DNA of 44,912 nucleotides from the NCBI RefSeq assembly GCF_014698335.1, contig NZ_JACJSV010000040.1, forward strand, positions 1 to 44,912, read 5' to 3'. Position 1 is the first letter of the stretch, and the number at the start of each line of letters is the position of its first letter. The DNA is from Microcystis viridis FACHB-1342 (GTDB lineage: Bacteria > Cyanobacteriota > Cyanobacteriia > Cyanobacteriales > Microcystaceae). Below are positions 8,177 to 17,367 of this stretch, one piece after another. The notes under the pieces are model-generated. The model did no database searches, was not told where the DNA came from, and saw only the letters and a list, made by a program, of their open reading frames with translations. The translations under genes and the position numbers were made by a program.

Positions 8177-9520
8177 TTAAGCTTCTCCCGTGATTGATAA
8201 ACCCTCTACCCAAACGTAGGGACAAACACCACTGGGAGTAATAACTACTTCCGGTTCCAGATAAACAATCGATTTCAGCAGTGTTAAAATATCTCCGGCT
8301 ACGGTAGCGGAATCGATGCTAATGCGCTCATTTTTGTTCACTAACCAACCATCAAAGGGCAAAGAGAAGGAACCTTGTAGAGAATTAACTCCTGCATGAA
8401 GTGCCTGTAAACTATCAATTAAAACCACATTTTCTGCCGTTTCCAAAGAATAGCTTTTGGGTTGATTAGCACTAGCAAAAACGTGATAAAAATGGGGACT
8501 AACCGTTACTTTTGCCCCAATGTTACCGTTGCCAGTTGGTTCCGTATTCATCCGTTTAGCGGTAATCGTGCTGTGGAGAAAATTACTCAAGATCCCCTCT
8601 TTAATTAATTCCACACGACGGGTGGGAGTACCTTCACTATCAAAAGTTTCTGCGGCAACATTAGCCGGATGGAGGGAATCATCGCACAAATTTAAGGCAG
8701 TAGCGGCGATTTGTGTTCCCAAAGATTCAGGAGTAGAAAGACTCTGTTTATCAAGGATATTTTGGGCATTAAACAGATTAGAAAATGCTCCCATTAGACT
8801 CAAAAAGGCGCGGGGGGCAAAAACCACCAAATATTTACCCGTGGTAATCGGTTGATAGTCCAGATGGCTAACAGTTTTGCTAATCGCTTCCTCGATACAA
8901 CCATCGATATCTAATTTTTCCAGTCCTGGACTAACCCGAAAAGCACCGGCGCTGCGGGGTTTTTTGCCTTCCTGTTCGGTTTTGGTGTATAAATACACAC
9001 TGGCATAACTACGCGCTTCCTGACGCATTGCCCCGTCGCTATTGAGATAAAAACGTCTGACCTGCTGTTGTCCCAAACCGTTATAGGGAACACTGGCAAT
9101 AGCTGGATGGGCTGCTAGTAAGGATTTTTCGGCGGCTAATAACTTATCGACGAGAGTGGATACAGGTGCTTGATTAGACATTTCGCTGGCCACTTCTGTG
9201 GTAGGTGCGGTGGCAGCGGGACTAAAATCGGGGACATTTTCCTTAACGCCAAAAAAGCTGGCTTCTTGGGCGGTTTTCAGGGCTAATTGCAGTCCCACCA
9301 GGTCCACATCGGTGGTCGAGGTGACACCGACTTGATTATCCCGATTCCAGACGCGAACGATAACGCTGGAACGATTGGAAGCTTGTACCTGTTTCGGTTC
9401 CCCTTGAAACACATCCACATCGGTTTCATCCACAGAAGAACCATAGATGTCGTATTTAGCAATTCCTAAAGCTTGGGCGCTAGAATTAGCGATTTGGGCG
9501 ATATCTTCAACTTTTGGCAT
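8177..9520 (-). CDS. tldE: TldE/PmbA-family protein
   Basis: 447 residues, the TldE (PmbA) partner of the TldD/E protease. In characterised bacteria TldD and TldE form a heteromeric metalloprotease that trims unfolded peptides and matures microcin B17. Seen: VIVRVWNRDNQVGVTSTTDVDLV near the N-terminus, NPDF-like and TEPTGNGNIGAKVTVSPHF blocks, and a C-terminal SLPFDGWLVNKNERISIDSATVAGDI. No HExxxH motif, as expected for the non-catalytic TldE member. The ATG at 9520 gives the normal N-terminus (MPKVEDIAQIANSSAQALGI). It is the last gene of a minus-strand run tldD - DUF456 - tldE, with 93 bases before it. Confidence 0.9.
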   Translation of the reverse strand: MPKVEDIAQIANSSAQALGIAKYDIYGSSVDETDVDVFQGEPKQVQASNRSSVIVRVWNRDNQVGVTSTTDVDLVGLQLALKTAQEASFFGVKENVPDFSPAATAPTTEVASEMSNQAPVSTLVDKLLAAEKSLLAAHPAIASVPYNGLGQQQVRRFYLNSDGAMRQEARSYASVYLYTKTEQEGKKPRSAGAFRVSPGLEKLDIDGCIEEAISKTVSHLDYQPITTGKYLVVFAPRAFLSLMGAFSNLFNAQNILDKQSLSTPESLGTQIAATALNLCDDSLHPANVAAETFDSEGTPTRRVELIKEGILSNFLHSTITAKRMNTEPTGNGNIGAKVTVSPHFYHVFASANQPKSYSLETAENVVLIDSLQALHAGVNSLQGSFSLPFDGWLVNKNERISIDSATVAGDILTLLKSIVYLEPEVVITPSGVCPYVWVEGLSITGEA

Positions 9521-9613
9521 AGATTTGGTCAGAAATGAGATGAATGTAGAATTGAGCGGTCAGCCATCAGCAGTCAGCTAGATAAAAGTGATATTTATCA
9601 GAAAAATGGCTGA

Positions 9614-10216
9614 TTAATTGAAAAACAAAGAACTCAAATCTGAAAACTGATAGCTGATAACTGATAACTGGTAACTGATAACTGAAGAGAGATTCGGCCA
9701 GGTAGTGACAATAAAGACGATAACGGCAGCCGTAGCCAGCATAGCTTTGGCAACGTGACCGATAACCGTACCGACGACGATACCGACACAGACTTTTAGG
9801 GATTGTTGCAAACGGGGGGTTAATTCCAAATCGCGACGATAGGCGTATTCTCCGACAAAAGCCCCGACCACAGGACCGACAAATAGGCCGATAATCGGGC
9901 CGCCAATGGGTAAAGCCGGTAAAAGCCCGAATATTCCCGCTAATAAGCCCACTACTAGCCCGATTTGGCTCCAATTGCTCGCCCCAACTTTTTGGGCGCC
10001 GAGATAACTAGCGAGGAATTCCACCCCGATACTGAGGAGAAGGACAACAAAGGCCACGGTTAAAGCGACCCCCATCCCCGCGAATTTGGTGACAAAACCC
10101 CACACCACCATGGCGATTAAAATCAAACTCATGCCGGGGACAGCGGGCAGCAGTTCGCCAATTATCCCCACTATCATGATGGCGATGAGGAAATAGTAGA
10201 GAATTACTAAAGCCAT
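9614..10216 (-). CDS. DUF456 family membrane protein with a repeat-encoded tail
   Basis: 200 residues. Most of the protein is hydrophobic with Gly-rich membrane segments (GIIGELLPAVPGMSLILIA, VVGLLAGIFGLLPALPIGGP, IGLFVGPVVGAFVGEY), the DUF456 pattern; function unknown. The start lies two bases after the tldD stop, so translation is probably coupled. The last 25 or so residues (VISYQLSVISYQFS) are encoded by the short tandem repeat at 9641-9684 and do not look like original protein, so the natural stop has probably been lost to the repeat. Inner-membrane location is inferred. Confidence 0.85.
   Translation of the reverse strand: MALVILYYFLIAIMIVGIIGELLPAVPGMSLILIAMVVWGFVTKFAGMGVALTVAFVVLLLSIGVEFLASYLGAQKVGASNWSQIGLVVGLLAGIFGLLPALPIGGPIIGLFVGPVVGAFVGEYAYRRDLELTPRLQQSLKVCVGIVVGTVIGHVAKAMLATAAVIVFIVTTWPNLSSVISYQLSVISYQFSDLSSLFFN
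9641..9684. repeat. CTGATAA(CTG) short tandem repeat
   Basis: Degenerate tandem copies of the 10-mer TGATAACTGG/A (TGATAGC TGATAAC TGATAACTGGTAAC TGATAACTG). This kind of repeat is frequent between cyanobacterial genes. Here it lies inside the 3' end of the DUF456 frame, where it is read as repeated Val-Ile-Ser-Tyr-Gln-Leu units. Confidence 0.8.
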
Positions 10217-10218
10217 GA

Positions 10219-11688
10219 TTAACGACCGCCAACGGTAATAGAATCGACTTTTAAATGGGGTTGACCAACGGTGACATAAACGCTACCACTGACAGAACCG
10301 CAAAAACCCGCCGCTAGTCCTAAATCTTGGGAACACATAGAGATTTTATTCATAATCTCCTTAGCTGAACCGATTAAAGTCGCGCCTTTCAGGGGTTTAG
10401 TCAGGTTGCCATTTTCGATAAGATAGGCCTCCTCGACGGCGAAATTAAATTCACCGGTCGCCCCCACACTACCACCGCCCATTTTTTTGCAATAAATGCC
10501 TTTATCGATGGAATTAAAGAGATTATCGAGGGTATATTCCCCAGGAGCGATGTAGGTATTCCGCATCCGACTAGCGGCCGCATAGGTGTAGTTTTGACGG
10601 CGACCGCTACCCGTGCGCGGATGACCGGTTTTAATTGAACCAGTGCGATCGGCAATGAAGTTTTTTAGGATACCATTTTCAATTAGGAGAGTACGCTGGG
10701 CCGGCATTCCCTCATCGTCCATATCGATAGTACCGAAAGCTTTATCGGATAATCCTTCGTCCCAAGCCGTCAGATTTTCGTGGGCGATTTTTTCGCCTTT
10801 TTTATCGAGAAAGGGTGTGGTTTTTTGCTCAATTTGCGTAGTTTCTAGCAAATGGCCACAAGCTTCGTGGAAGATAACGCCGCCAAATTCATTGGCCATG
10901 ACGATGGGATAACTGCCGGATTCTACATAGTCAGCGTAAAGCATTTTACCCGCCGATTCGGCCACTTCTGCCGCCGATTCCTCAGCATTCCACGTCCGCA
11001 GAAAATCGGGATTACTGGTACTACCCACCCGTTTACCAATGCTAGAACGATTAGTCCCATCGGCACAGAGGAGATTATAGCCCACGGATTGGGTGAGGCG
11101 AATATCCCGGGCAAAAGTGCCATCACTAGCGGCAACTAAAATTTCTTGCCAATCGCGAAAATAAGCGGCGCGACGAGATTGGACGTGAGAGGCTTTCTGA
11201 TTGAGGTGAACGTTAGCAGTTAGGAGAATATCACCCATTTCTCGCAAAGAACTGCAATTATTCAGCCAAATATCTTTATTTTTGACCGTGGCATAATCCC
11301 GGAACATTTCCAGATTGATTTCGGGAATATACGCGTTAGGACTGGGTAGGTTTAAACCGAGAATCGATAAACCTTTTTCTAGGGCATTTTTTAAGCCTTG
11401 GAAGCTTAAATCGTTGGTACTGACATAACAATCAGCTTTACCGCGAAAAAGGCGGATTCCTGCCCCTGTAGATAGTTTCGGTGAGAGACTGGTGATGCTG
11501 TCATCTTCGGCTAAACAACTGATATAGTTGACTCTTTCCAGGAAAAATTCGATAAAAGTCGCCCCGGCAGCCCGTCCCAGTCCCAGGAGAGTGGACAAAG
11601 GGGCCGCCCAAGAGCTATCAAAGCGCTCCAGACTAGGATTATATTTCAGGGTGGGGAGTTCTTTGGAGATGAGTAGAGTGGGTGACAT
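10219..11688 (-). CDS. tldD: TldD-family metalloprotease
   Basis: 489 residues, the catalytic partner of TldE. Seen: the zinc-binding HEACGH at residues 274-279 (HExxxH) within [35 protein letters not shown]; and a C-terminal [20 protein letters not shown]. Residues after ALVNG-like blocks follow the family order and the length is normal. It is the first gene of the minus-strand run that continues with the DUF456 gene and tldE, so it probably shares its transcript with them. The start at 11688 is the first good ATG; about 180 bases separate it from the divergent gene at 11874. Confidence 0.93.
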   Translation of the reverse strand: MSPTLLISKELPTLKYNPSLERFDSSWAAPLSTLLGLGRAAGATFIEFFLERVNYISCLAEDDSITSLSPKLSTGAGIRLFRGKADCYVSTNDLSFQGLKNALEKGLSILGLNLPSPNAYIPEINLEMFRDYATVKNKDIWLNNCSSLREMGDILLTANVHLNQKASHVQSRRAAYFRDWQEILVAASDGTFARDIRLTQSVGYNLLCADGTNRSSIGKRVGSTSNPDFLRTWNAEESAAEVAESAGKMLYADYVESGSYPIVMANEFGGVIFHEACGHLLETTQIEQKTTPFLDKKGEKIAHENLTAWDEGLSDKAFGTIDMDDEGMPAQRTLLIENGILKNFIADRTGSIKTGHPRTGSGRRQNYTYAAASRMRNTYIAPGEYTLDNLFNSIDKGIYCKKMGGGSVGATGEFNFAVEEAYLIENGNLTKPLKGATLIGSAKEIMNKISMCSQDLGLAAGFCGSVSGSVYVTVGQPHLKVDSITVGGR

Positions 11689-11873
11689 AAAGCTCGTTTA
11701 TCAGTTAATCTGCTGGTTTCTAGTCTAACAGCTATCAGTTTTTTCCGTATTGGGGGTGCGTTAGCGTGGCCTAACCCTGCTAAATTTTTCTCCTTCATAT
11801 CTCTTAATAAAAACCTTGATTCGATCGCTGATCGCCCGCAAGATTAAATAAAGAGCGACTCAGGATTAAAATA

Positions 11874-12338
11874 ATGGCCACAGCGACACAATTCTTAAAC
11901 ATTTCTGACTTGACAAAAGATGATTATTGTGTATTCGGTTTAGCGATTTGTTTTCTCAAACAGGAGGGAGAATTAGAAAAAGTGGCGGTGTTAGAACCGA
12001 TTCCCTCGGCAGCCCTAGAGGCAATTGTCAAAGGAATTCCCACTTCCTACGAATTTGCCCGCGCCATGAGTTTAGGAGAGGTATTTCAGGACGATAATCC
12101 TCAAATACCCAGTAATTTCCCCGATAATGCCCAATTATGCGAGAATTTTGTCGAAAGGGCGATTGCTGCAACTCGCACCTATAAAAATCAACCCCACCTA
12201 CAAGGGTTAATCCCCTTGGGCGGCCAAAAAGACGATTTAAACTTTTCCCTAGAGAAAAAACGCATCTTGAATGCTGTTCATGTGGTGCGGACGGAGGATA
12301 ACGTCAAACAACATTCTCACACCCACAAGGTTTTGTAA
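11874..12338 (+). CDS. Conserved cyanobacterial-type protein, function unknown
   Basis: 154 residues, soluble, without signal peptide or membrane segment. I see LTKDDYCVFGLAICFLKQEG near the N-terminus, a negatively charged middle, and a His-rich end (QHSHTHKVL) that could bind a metal, though nothing proves this. Codon use looks like the neighbouring core genes. It is divergent from tldD and followed by a hairpin at 12348-12389, so it is probably a single-gene unit. I do not recognise the family. Confidence 0.75.
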   Translation: MATATQFLNISDLTKDDYCVFGLAICFLKQEGELEKVAVLEPIPSAALEAIVKGIPTSYEFARAMSLGEVFQDDNPQIPSNFPDNAQLCENFVERAIAATRTYKNQPHLQGLIPLGGQKDDLNFSLEKKRILNAVHVVRTEDNVKQHSHTHKVL

Positions 12339-12347
12339 TCAAGTTTA

Positions 12348-12389
12348 GTTCGGATTAGGGAAATTTTGCCGTTTTCCCTGATTCCGAAC
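12348..12389 (+). terminator. Hairpin terminator after the 11874-12338 gene
   Basis: GTTCGGATTAGGGAAA (12348-12363) pairs with TTTCCCTGATTCCGAAC (12373-12389), leaving a short AT-rich loop and one bulge. It starts ten bases after the stop codon. There is no strong T-run after it, so it may be a weak terminator or an mRNA-protecting hairpin. The rest of 12390-12606 shows nothing else except the presumed ssrA promoter region. Confidence 0.6.
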
Positions 12390-12606
12390 TTAGGTTATCG
12401 CAGTGGAGCAATAGCTGCTCAATTAATTGTTTAGTCTCTGGTGATACTAATCGAGGTCAAATATAGGATAATTTCCCCAAAAATCAGCGATAAAAACCTT
12501 TTTTCCCATCTGGACTGGCTCTGAAGACTGGGAAGCTCGGAAAAATCCCAATTGAGCCACAATTAGCTTAATCAAAAAATGTGCTATAATCAGAATGTAA
12601 GCACAA

Positions 12607-12994
12607 GGGGCCGTAACGGTTTCGACAGGTTAGCGAAAGCTCCCCCGTGATACAGGTCGAGAGTGAGTCTCCTCTCGTAAATCAAAGGCTCAAACAAAAA
12701 GTAAATGCGAACAACATCGTTCCTTTCGCTCGTAAAGCCGCTCCTGTAGCTGCCTAATAGTCTCTAATCGACTCGAGCATTCATAGTTTGACTCCGTTAA
12801 GGACTATGGATAAACCCCCAACGGATGCCACGTTTAACTTTCTCTAGTTAGTTAACCGTCTAAGCTTTAACTAGAGCATCCCACTGTCCGGGATAAGTGA
12901 CAGTCCCCGTTTCGAGGGTAATCGAAACTAAACCTGTGAATGAACGGACAGTCAATACCTAATTTGGACAGCAGTTCGACTCTGCTCGGCTCCA
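12607..12994 (+). ncRNA. ssrA: tmRNA (transfer-messenger RNA)
   Basis: The 5' end GGGGCCGTAACGGTTTCGAC and the 3' end GGACAGCAGTTCGACTCTGC followed by TCGGCTCCA form the tRNA-like domain: GGGGCCG (12607-12613) pairs with CGGCTCC (12987-12993), with A at 12994 as the unpaired base and CCA not encoded. The tag reading frame runs 12707-12757 and gives ANNIVPFARKAAPVAA, ending in TAA TAG. The AA-ending tag is the normal protease signal. The RNA is a one-piece tmRNA of about 388 bases. It rescues stalled ribosomes and marks the unfinished protein for degradation. Confidence 0.97.
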
Positions 12995-13006
12995 CTGATT
13001 AGTTTA

Positions 13007-14173
13007 ATGAAAGACCTTCTCTCCCGCATGGACGGGGTGCAAACGCCGATTATTCCCGTGGTCGGTCAATTAATTAAAGCGAACCCCGGCACTATTTCCC
13101 TAGGTCAAGGGATTGTTTCCTATTATCCACCCCAGGAAGCGATCGAATCTCTATCTTTATTTTTAGCTAATCCCAAAAATCATCAATATCAATCCGTGGC
13201 GGGAATTTCCCCCTTATTAGCAGTAATTCGGCAAAAACTAGCCGAAGATAATCGGATAGAAATCAGCGATAAACAGGCAATTTTTGTGACGGCGGGCAGT
13301 AATATGGCCTTTATGAATGCTATTTTAGCCATTACTTCCCCGGGGGATGAAATTATTCTCAACACTCCCTTTTATTTCAATCATGAAATGGCCATAAAAA
13401 TGGCTGATTGTCAAGTAATTTTGGTCGCCACAGACAAAAATTATCAATTGCATCCGGCTGCCATTGAAGAGGCAATCACGGCAAAAACTAAGGCAGTGGT
13501 GACGATTTCTCCTAATAATCCCACGGGAGTAGTTTATCCAGAAAATACCCTAAGAGAAGTCAATCGCATCTGTCAAAAAAAGGGCATCTATCACATTCAT
13601 GATGAGGCTTATGAGTATTTTACCTATAACCATGCCCGTCACTTTTCTCCGGCGGCAATTGTTGACAGTGAATCCTGGACTATTTCCTTATTTAGTCTCT
13701 CAAAAGCCTACGGTTTTGCCAGTTGGCGCATTGGTTATATGGTAGTACCAGAACATTTATCTGAGGCGATTAATAAGATTCAGGATACTATTTTAATTTG
13801 TCCGCCGGTGGTTTCGCAATACGCGGCCCTAGGGGCGTTACAGGTGGGTAAAAGCTATCCTTTAGAACAGTTAAAAACTATCAGTCAAGTTAGAGAAATT
13901 TGCCTGAATGCTTTAGAATCAATCGGCGATATCTGTGATGTTGCCACTGCGGAAGGGGCTTTTTATTTTTTCCTGAAAATTACCACAGACAAGAATGATT
14001 TTCAGTTAGTTAAAAGTTTAATCGAGCGGCAGCGGGTGGCGGTGTTACCCGGTTCAACTTTTGGGATAACAGAAGGCTGTTATTTGCGTCTTGCCTACGG
14101 TGCTTTATCTCCAGAAACGGCTTTAACGGCAGTAGAAAGATTGGTAAAAGGACTGCGTTATTTTAGTCAGTGA
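13007..14173 (+). CDS. Class I/II PLP-dependent aminotransferase
   Basis: 388 residues. Fold type I aminotransferase: Asn/Pro block SPNNPTGVVYP (168-178), HDEAYEYFTY (198-207) and the Schiff-base Lys at about 233 in SLSKAYGFASWRIGY, followed by the C-terminal Arg in YLRLAYG. It belongs to the aspartate/aromatic aminotransferase group; the substrate is not evident. The ATG is 12 bases after the mature tmRNA end, so it may be transcribed with ssrA. Its 3' end plus 49 bases of downstream DNA is duplicated almost exactly at 17182-17301, and a degenerate copy of its 5' end follows at 14227, showing a former tandem duplication. Confidence 0.92.
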   Translation: MKDLLSRMDGVQTPIIPVVGQLIKANPGTISLGQGIVSYYPPQEAIESLSLFLANPKNHQYQSVAGISPLLAVIRQKLAEDNRIEISDKQAIFVTAGSNMAFMNAILAITSPGDEIILNTPFYFNHEMAIKMADCQVILVATDKNYQLHPAAIEEAITAKTKAVVTISPNNPTGVVYPENTLREVNRICQKKGIYHIHDEAYEYFTYNHARHFSPAAIVDSESWTISLFSLSKAYGFASWRIGYMVVPEHLSEAINKIQDTILICPPVVSQYAALGALQVGKSYPLEQLKTISQVREICLNALESIGDICDVATAEGAFYFFLKITTDKNDFQLVKSLIERQRVAVLPGSTFGITEGCYLRLAYGALSPETALTAVERLVKGLRYFSQ

Positions 14174-14226
14174 TTTTGAAGAATAAATACTGGCTTTCTT
14201 TCTTGGTTTTTACTTTACCACAACTG

Positions 14227-14370
14227 ATGAAAAACCTTCTTTCGCGCATGGATGGGGTGCAAACGCCGATTATTGCCGTGGTCGGTCAATTACTTAAAGC
14301 GAAGCCTGGTACTATTTCCCTAGCTCAAGGGATTGTTTCCTAATTATCCACCCTGGGAGGCGATCAAATG
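14227..14370 (+). pseudogene. 5' fragment of a second aminotransferase copy
   Basis: About 144 bases align with the first 143 bases of the gene at 13007, including the start (ATGAAAAACCTTCTTTCGCG against ATGAAAGACCTTCTCTCCCG) and GGGGTGCAAACGCCGATTAT. There are roughly fifteen substitutions and one inserted A in CCTAATTATCC, which brings a TAA into frame after GIVS. Similarity stops near 14370. This is the left stump of a broken paralogue whose right stump is at 17182-17250. From 14371 to 14493 I see no gene. Confidence 0.9.
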
Positions 14371-14493
14371 TATTTCTTGAGACTAGGGGTTTGGCTGGCT
14401 GATTTTCATAATCAGAATTGCTGAACTCTTGGACAATTGACGGCAAAGCGCTTTTGATCTAGACTAGGGGATGCGGAATGCTCTGGCCTAAAA

Positions 14494-15486
14494 ATGCAAA
14501 CAATCTATTTTTATGCCCCTGGCGAAATCAGACAAAAAAATATCAAGGAAGACCAGACTCTATGGACAGGCGATCATAGCAATTTTACGGCTTGGATAGC
14601 CCAAACCTACTTTCATCTTAAACAAGCCGGCTTTCCCTGTGAAATAGCCAGAGAAATCCCAGAGCAAGGAATTTTAATCGCCGACCGAGATACCCTAGAT
14701 AATGACTATCCTTTCCTAGATAAGGTCATGTTAGTTTGTGTCAAAAGCGACAAAGAATATCACCCTTCGGCTCACCTACACATTGTTTATAATCCGTCTA
14801 GTTGGGAGAAGGTTAAGGACTCTATTTGGAACCCCTATCTAATTAGTCATTGGCCGATGCCAGGGTTAGTTCCCAGAGATAGGGAACGGAACACCCTAGT
14901 GGAGAATATTTCTTACATTGGCACCAGGGGTCAGTTGGCACCGGAATTAAGGTCGGAAGCATGGCCAGAGTCTTTGGCTACTCTCAATTGCCATTGGATG
15001 CCGATTTGGGATAGATTTCACTGGAACAATTATACTAATCTAGATGTGATTGTAGCCGCGCGTAGTTTTGATTCTCGAAATTATCCTAATAAAGGTTCTA
15101 TTAAGCTAATTAATGCTTGGCACGCGGGTGTTCCCGCTCTTTTGACTCCAGAGTTAGGCTTTTTAGCAGAAAGAAAGACGGAGTTAGATTTTATTATTAT
15201 TCACTCTCTAGAGGAGGCAATTGAAGCAGTTTGTCGTCTGAAAAGTTCTCCAGAACTTTATCAAAAAATGGTTGAAAACGGTTATGAGAGGGCGAAAGAA
15301 CACACAATTGAAACCACTTTAAATCAATGGATGTCTTTTTTCAAAGATGTGGCTTTTCCCACCTACGACCAATGGTCTGCTTTAAGTCAATTTGAAAAAA
15401 GATGGTTGTTCAGTCAGCGATATTTAGCTTTCAAATACGACAGATTTAAACACAAAATAAACAACCTTGGCAAGTCAAAAGCATAA
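14494..15486 (+). CDS. Glycosyltransferase-like protein (GT-B type suspected)
   Basis: 330 residues. The N-terminus is strand-like (MQTIYFYAPGEIRQKNI), and the C-terminal half holds DVIVAARSFDSRNYPNKGSI followed by LINAWHAGVPALLTPELGFL and a TELDFIIIHSLEEAIEAVCRL stretch. Such Gly/Pro and Glu blocks resemble the nucleotide-sugar-binding C-terminal lobe of GT-B glycosyltransferases; the likely role is surface polysaccharide or glycan synthesis. The acceptor and donor are unknown. It is the first gene of a three-gene cassette with a methyltransferase and another glycosyltransferase that is inserted in the broken aminotransferase copy. 48 bases separate it from the next gene. Confidence 0.65.
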   Translation: MQTIYFYAPGEIRQKNIKEDQTLWTGDHSNFTAWIAQTYFHLKQAGFPCEIAREIPEQGILIADRDTLDNDYPFLDKVMLVCVKSDKEYHPSAHLHIVYNPSSWEKVKDSIWNPYLISHWPMPGLVPRDRERNTLVENISYIGTRGQLAPELRSEAWPESLATLNCHWMPIWDRFHWNNYTNLDVIVAARSFDSRNYPNKGSIKLINAWHAGVPALLTPELGFLAERKTELDFIIIHSLEEAIEAVCRLKSSPELYQKMVENGYERAKEHTIETTLNQWMSFFKDVAFPTYDQWSALSQFEKRWLFSQRYLAFKYDRFKHKINNLGKSKA

Positions 15487-15534
15487 TTCAATTCTCGATC
15501 GATTATTTCTCCTTCGTGTAAAAAATAGTTTATC

Positions 15535-16209
15535 ATGACCAACTCTCCAGACATATCTCATAATTTAGACCCATATTTTCTGAATTCTCGCACTAGGTTT
15601 GACCTAATAGAGTTAATACCCTATACTCCCAAAAGTGTTCTTGAGGTGGGTTGTGGTATTGGTAAAACTGGCAAAGCTATTGTGGATAAATATGGCAGTA
15701 AGGTAATAGGAATTGATCTTAGTGCTGAGGCGATTGAAGTAGCAAAACGACAGGGTTGTTGGGAAAAATTAATTGTTTGTGATCTGGATCGAACTCCTAT
15801 CCCGATGGAAATCGAAAATTACCGTTTCGACTGCATAATGTATCCCGATGTTTTAGAACATTTGAAAAGTCCTTGGAACATCATTAAAGCCCATCTTGAT
15901 CTCCTAAATCCAAGTGGTGTGATGATTGCAAGTATCCCTAATATTAGACATATCTACGTCATGAAGGATCTCCTGTTTAAAGGTAATTGGACTTATACAG
16001 AAATGGGTATTCTCGATAGAACTCATCTTCGATTTTTTACCAAAAAGACGATGATTAATCTTTTTGAACAAGCAAATTTAAAAGTGACCTGTATTAAACC
16101 TAGATCCTTTTCCGGTCCTTCGTTGCTTAAAAGTATAAATCGCTTAAATCATCATCTCTTAGAAGAATTTTTAACGGTTCAATATCTAATTGGTGCTTGC
16201 AGGAAATAA
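15535..16209 (+). CDS. Class I SAM-dependent methyltransferase, glycan-cassette type
   Basis: 224 residues. Motif I is SVLEVGCGIGKTGKAIVDKYG (about residues 34-54), with VIGIDLSAEAIEVAKRQG for strand 2 and FDCIMYPDVLEHLKSPWN and GVMIASIPNIRH typical of the UbiE/Methyltransf_11 and 23 group. Enzymes of this type often methylate sugars or lipid carriers in glycan clusters; given the two glycosyltransferase-like neighbours, a sugar O-methyl or similar role is plausible but not shown. The ATG start is well placed; the next gene starts ten bases after its stop. Confidence 0.85.
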   Translation: MTNSPDISHNLDPYFLNSRTRFDLIELIPYTPKSVLEVGCGIGKTGKAIVDKYGSKVIGIDLSAEAIEVAKRQGCWEKLIVCDLDRTPIPMEIENYRFDCIMYPDVLEHLKSPWNIIKAHLDLLNPSGVMIASIPNIRHIYVMKDLLFKGNWTYTEMGILDRTHLRFFTKKTMINLFEQANLKVTCIKPRSFSGPSLLKSINRLNHHLLEEFLTVQYLIGACRK

Positions 16210-16219
16210 GTTCAGAAAC

Positions 16220-17014
16220 ATGAAAAACCTTGTAATTATTTCATTCTGGTGTGAGCGGAGTATTAAACCTTTGCTCCACTTACTTAAACAGCTTCAACGT
16301 ATTGAGTCGGGTTGTCTCTTCGATATCGTGGTCGTCTGTAATGCCAACAGTTTGGGTAATATACCTGATTTACCTCAATTAGATAGCCAAAAAGTCAAGT
16401 ATTTAATACGAGAAAATACAGGATTTAACATAGGTGCATGGGATTATGGTTGGCGACATTTGCCTCCTTATGACTATTATTTATTTCTTCAAGATGACTG
16501 TTTTATTGTCCGTCCGCTCTGGTTAAAAGCCTTTGTTGATCGATTCTGTCAATCTCCCCAAATAGGACTTCTAGGAGAAAGTTTAAACTGGGAATGTACT
16601 TGGGAAGAACTGGTGCGATCTAGTTATAATCAAATTAATCGGGATCATTTACTGAATGGTGAACCCATTAAAAGAGTTGATTTTTACCGACATTTTTTAG
16701 AGGAACATAAAATCCCTGAAGGGGAAACTGCCGAACACTTACAATCAATTATTATTTTTACATCTCGCTCCATTTTAGAAAAAATAGATGGGTTTATACT
16801 TGGCAAAAACTATGGGGAAGCGATCGCATCTGAAATTGCCATTTCTAAAAAGGTTCAAGGGTTAGGCTACCAAATACAAACCGTAAACCCTGATAGCTGT
16901 TATCATTATATTGCCCATCCCCAATGGTTTAGACGAAAAAGAAGGCTCGATCGATGGCTCTATACAGTTCGATCGAAAATCATCCCTATTTATAGGCAAG
17001 CTACAGATAACTAG
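16220..17014 (+). CDS. Glycosyltransferase, family 2-like/GT-A
   Basis: About 264 residues. Seen: a beta strand with ENTGFNIGAWDYGWRHLP and the acidic metal-site-like YYLFLQDDCFIVRPLWLKAF, which resemble the DXD region of GT-A transferases that act on surface polysaccharides (rhamnan-synthesis-F-like). The protein ends in a basic stretch (RRKRRLDRWLYTVRSK). I start at the ATG at 16220 (MKNLVIISFWCERS), just after the methyltransferase stop; a GTG at 16190 would overlap that gene. Third gene of the cassette. Its exact family needs a profile search. Confidence 0.7.
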   Translation: MKNLVIISFWCERSIKPLLHLLKQLQRIESGCLFDIVVVCNANSLGNIPDLPQLDSQKVKYLIRENTGFNIGAWDYGWRHLPPYDYYLFLQDDCFIVRPLWLKAFVDRFCQSPQIGLLGESLNWECTWEELVRSSYNQINRDHLLNGEPIKRVDFYRHFLEEHKIPEGETAEHLQSIIIFTSRSILEKIDGFILGKNYGEAIASEIAISKKVQGLGYQIQTVNPDSCYHYIAHPQWFRRKRRLDRWLYTVRSKIIPIYRQATDN

Positions 17015-17181
17015 GTTATTTGTTGTTTTATGAGTGACAACGCATCTCGAATAATTGACTCTGACTATCGAGATAGTTCCACCCTGGCTTTCCTGGGTAT
17101 TGTGCTGAAAATATTCATTAGTGGGTCATTTGTTACAAAAACGGAAGTTAGATACCCTGTGGGACAAGCTTTTGAAGCAGA

Positions 17182-17301
17182 CTTTATCTCCAGAAACAGC
17201 TTTAACGGCAGTAGAAAGATTGGTAAAAGGACTGCGTTATTTTAGTCAGTGATTTTGAAGAATAAATACTGGCTTTCTTTCTTGGTTTTTACTTTACCAC
17301 A
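17182..17301 (+). pseudogene. 3' end of the second aminotransferase copy plus its flank
   Basis: 120 bases match 14103-14222 with a single mismatch (AAACGGC against AAACAGC). They include the last 68 bases of the aminotransferase coding sequence up to the TGA at about 17250 and 49 bases of the region after it. The coding part is not joined to a start: an open frame from 17030 that runs into it (MSDNASRIIDSDYR...) looks like chance. This is the right stump of the copy whose left stump is at 14227-14370. 17015-17181 and 17302-17367 hold no gene that I recognise. Confidence 0.9.
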
Positions 17302-17367
17302 GCCTTTTTCCTCAAGATAACGACTCCCTAAAACCAGATAGTTTGTACCTCACTATTAAGATAACTG

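Noticed and set aside
17030-17245. 71-codon plus-strand frame
   Set aside because: It joins unrelated sequence to an out-of-frame part of the duplicated aminotransferase end; no start signal.
13007-17367. Insertion-sequence origin of the glycosyltransferase cassette
   Set aside because: No transposase, inverted ends or target duplication of the transposon type were found; the long homologous flanks point to recombination.
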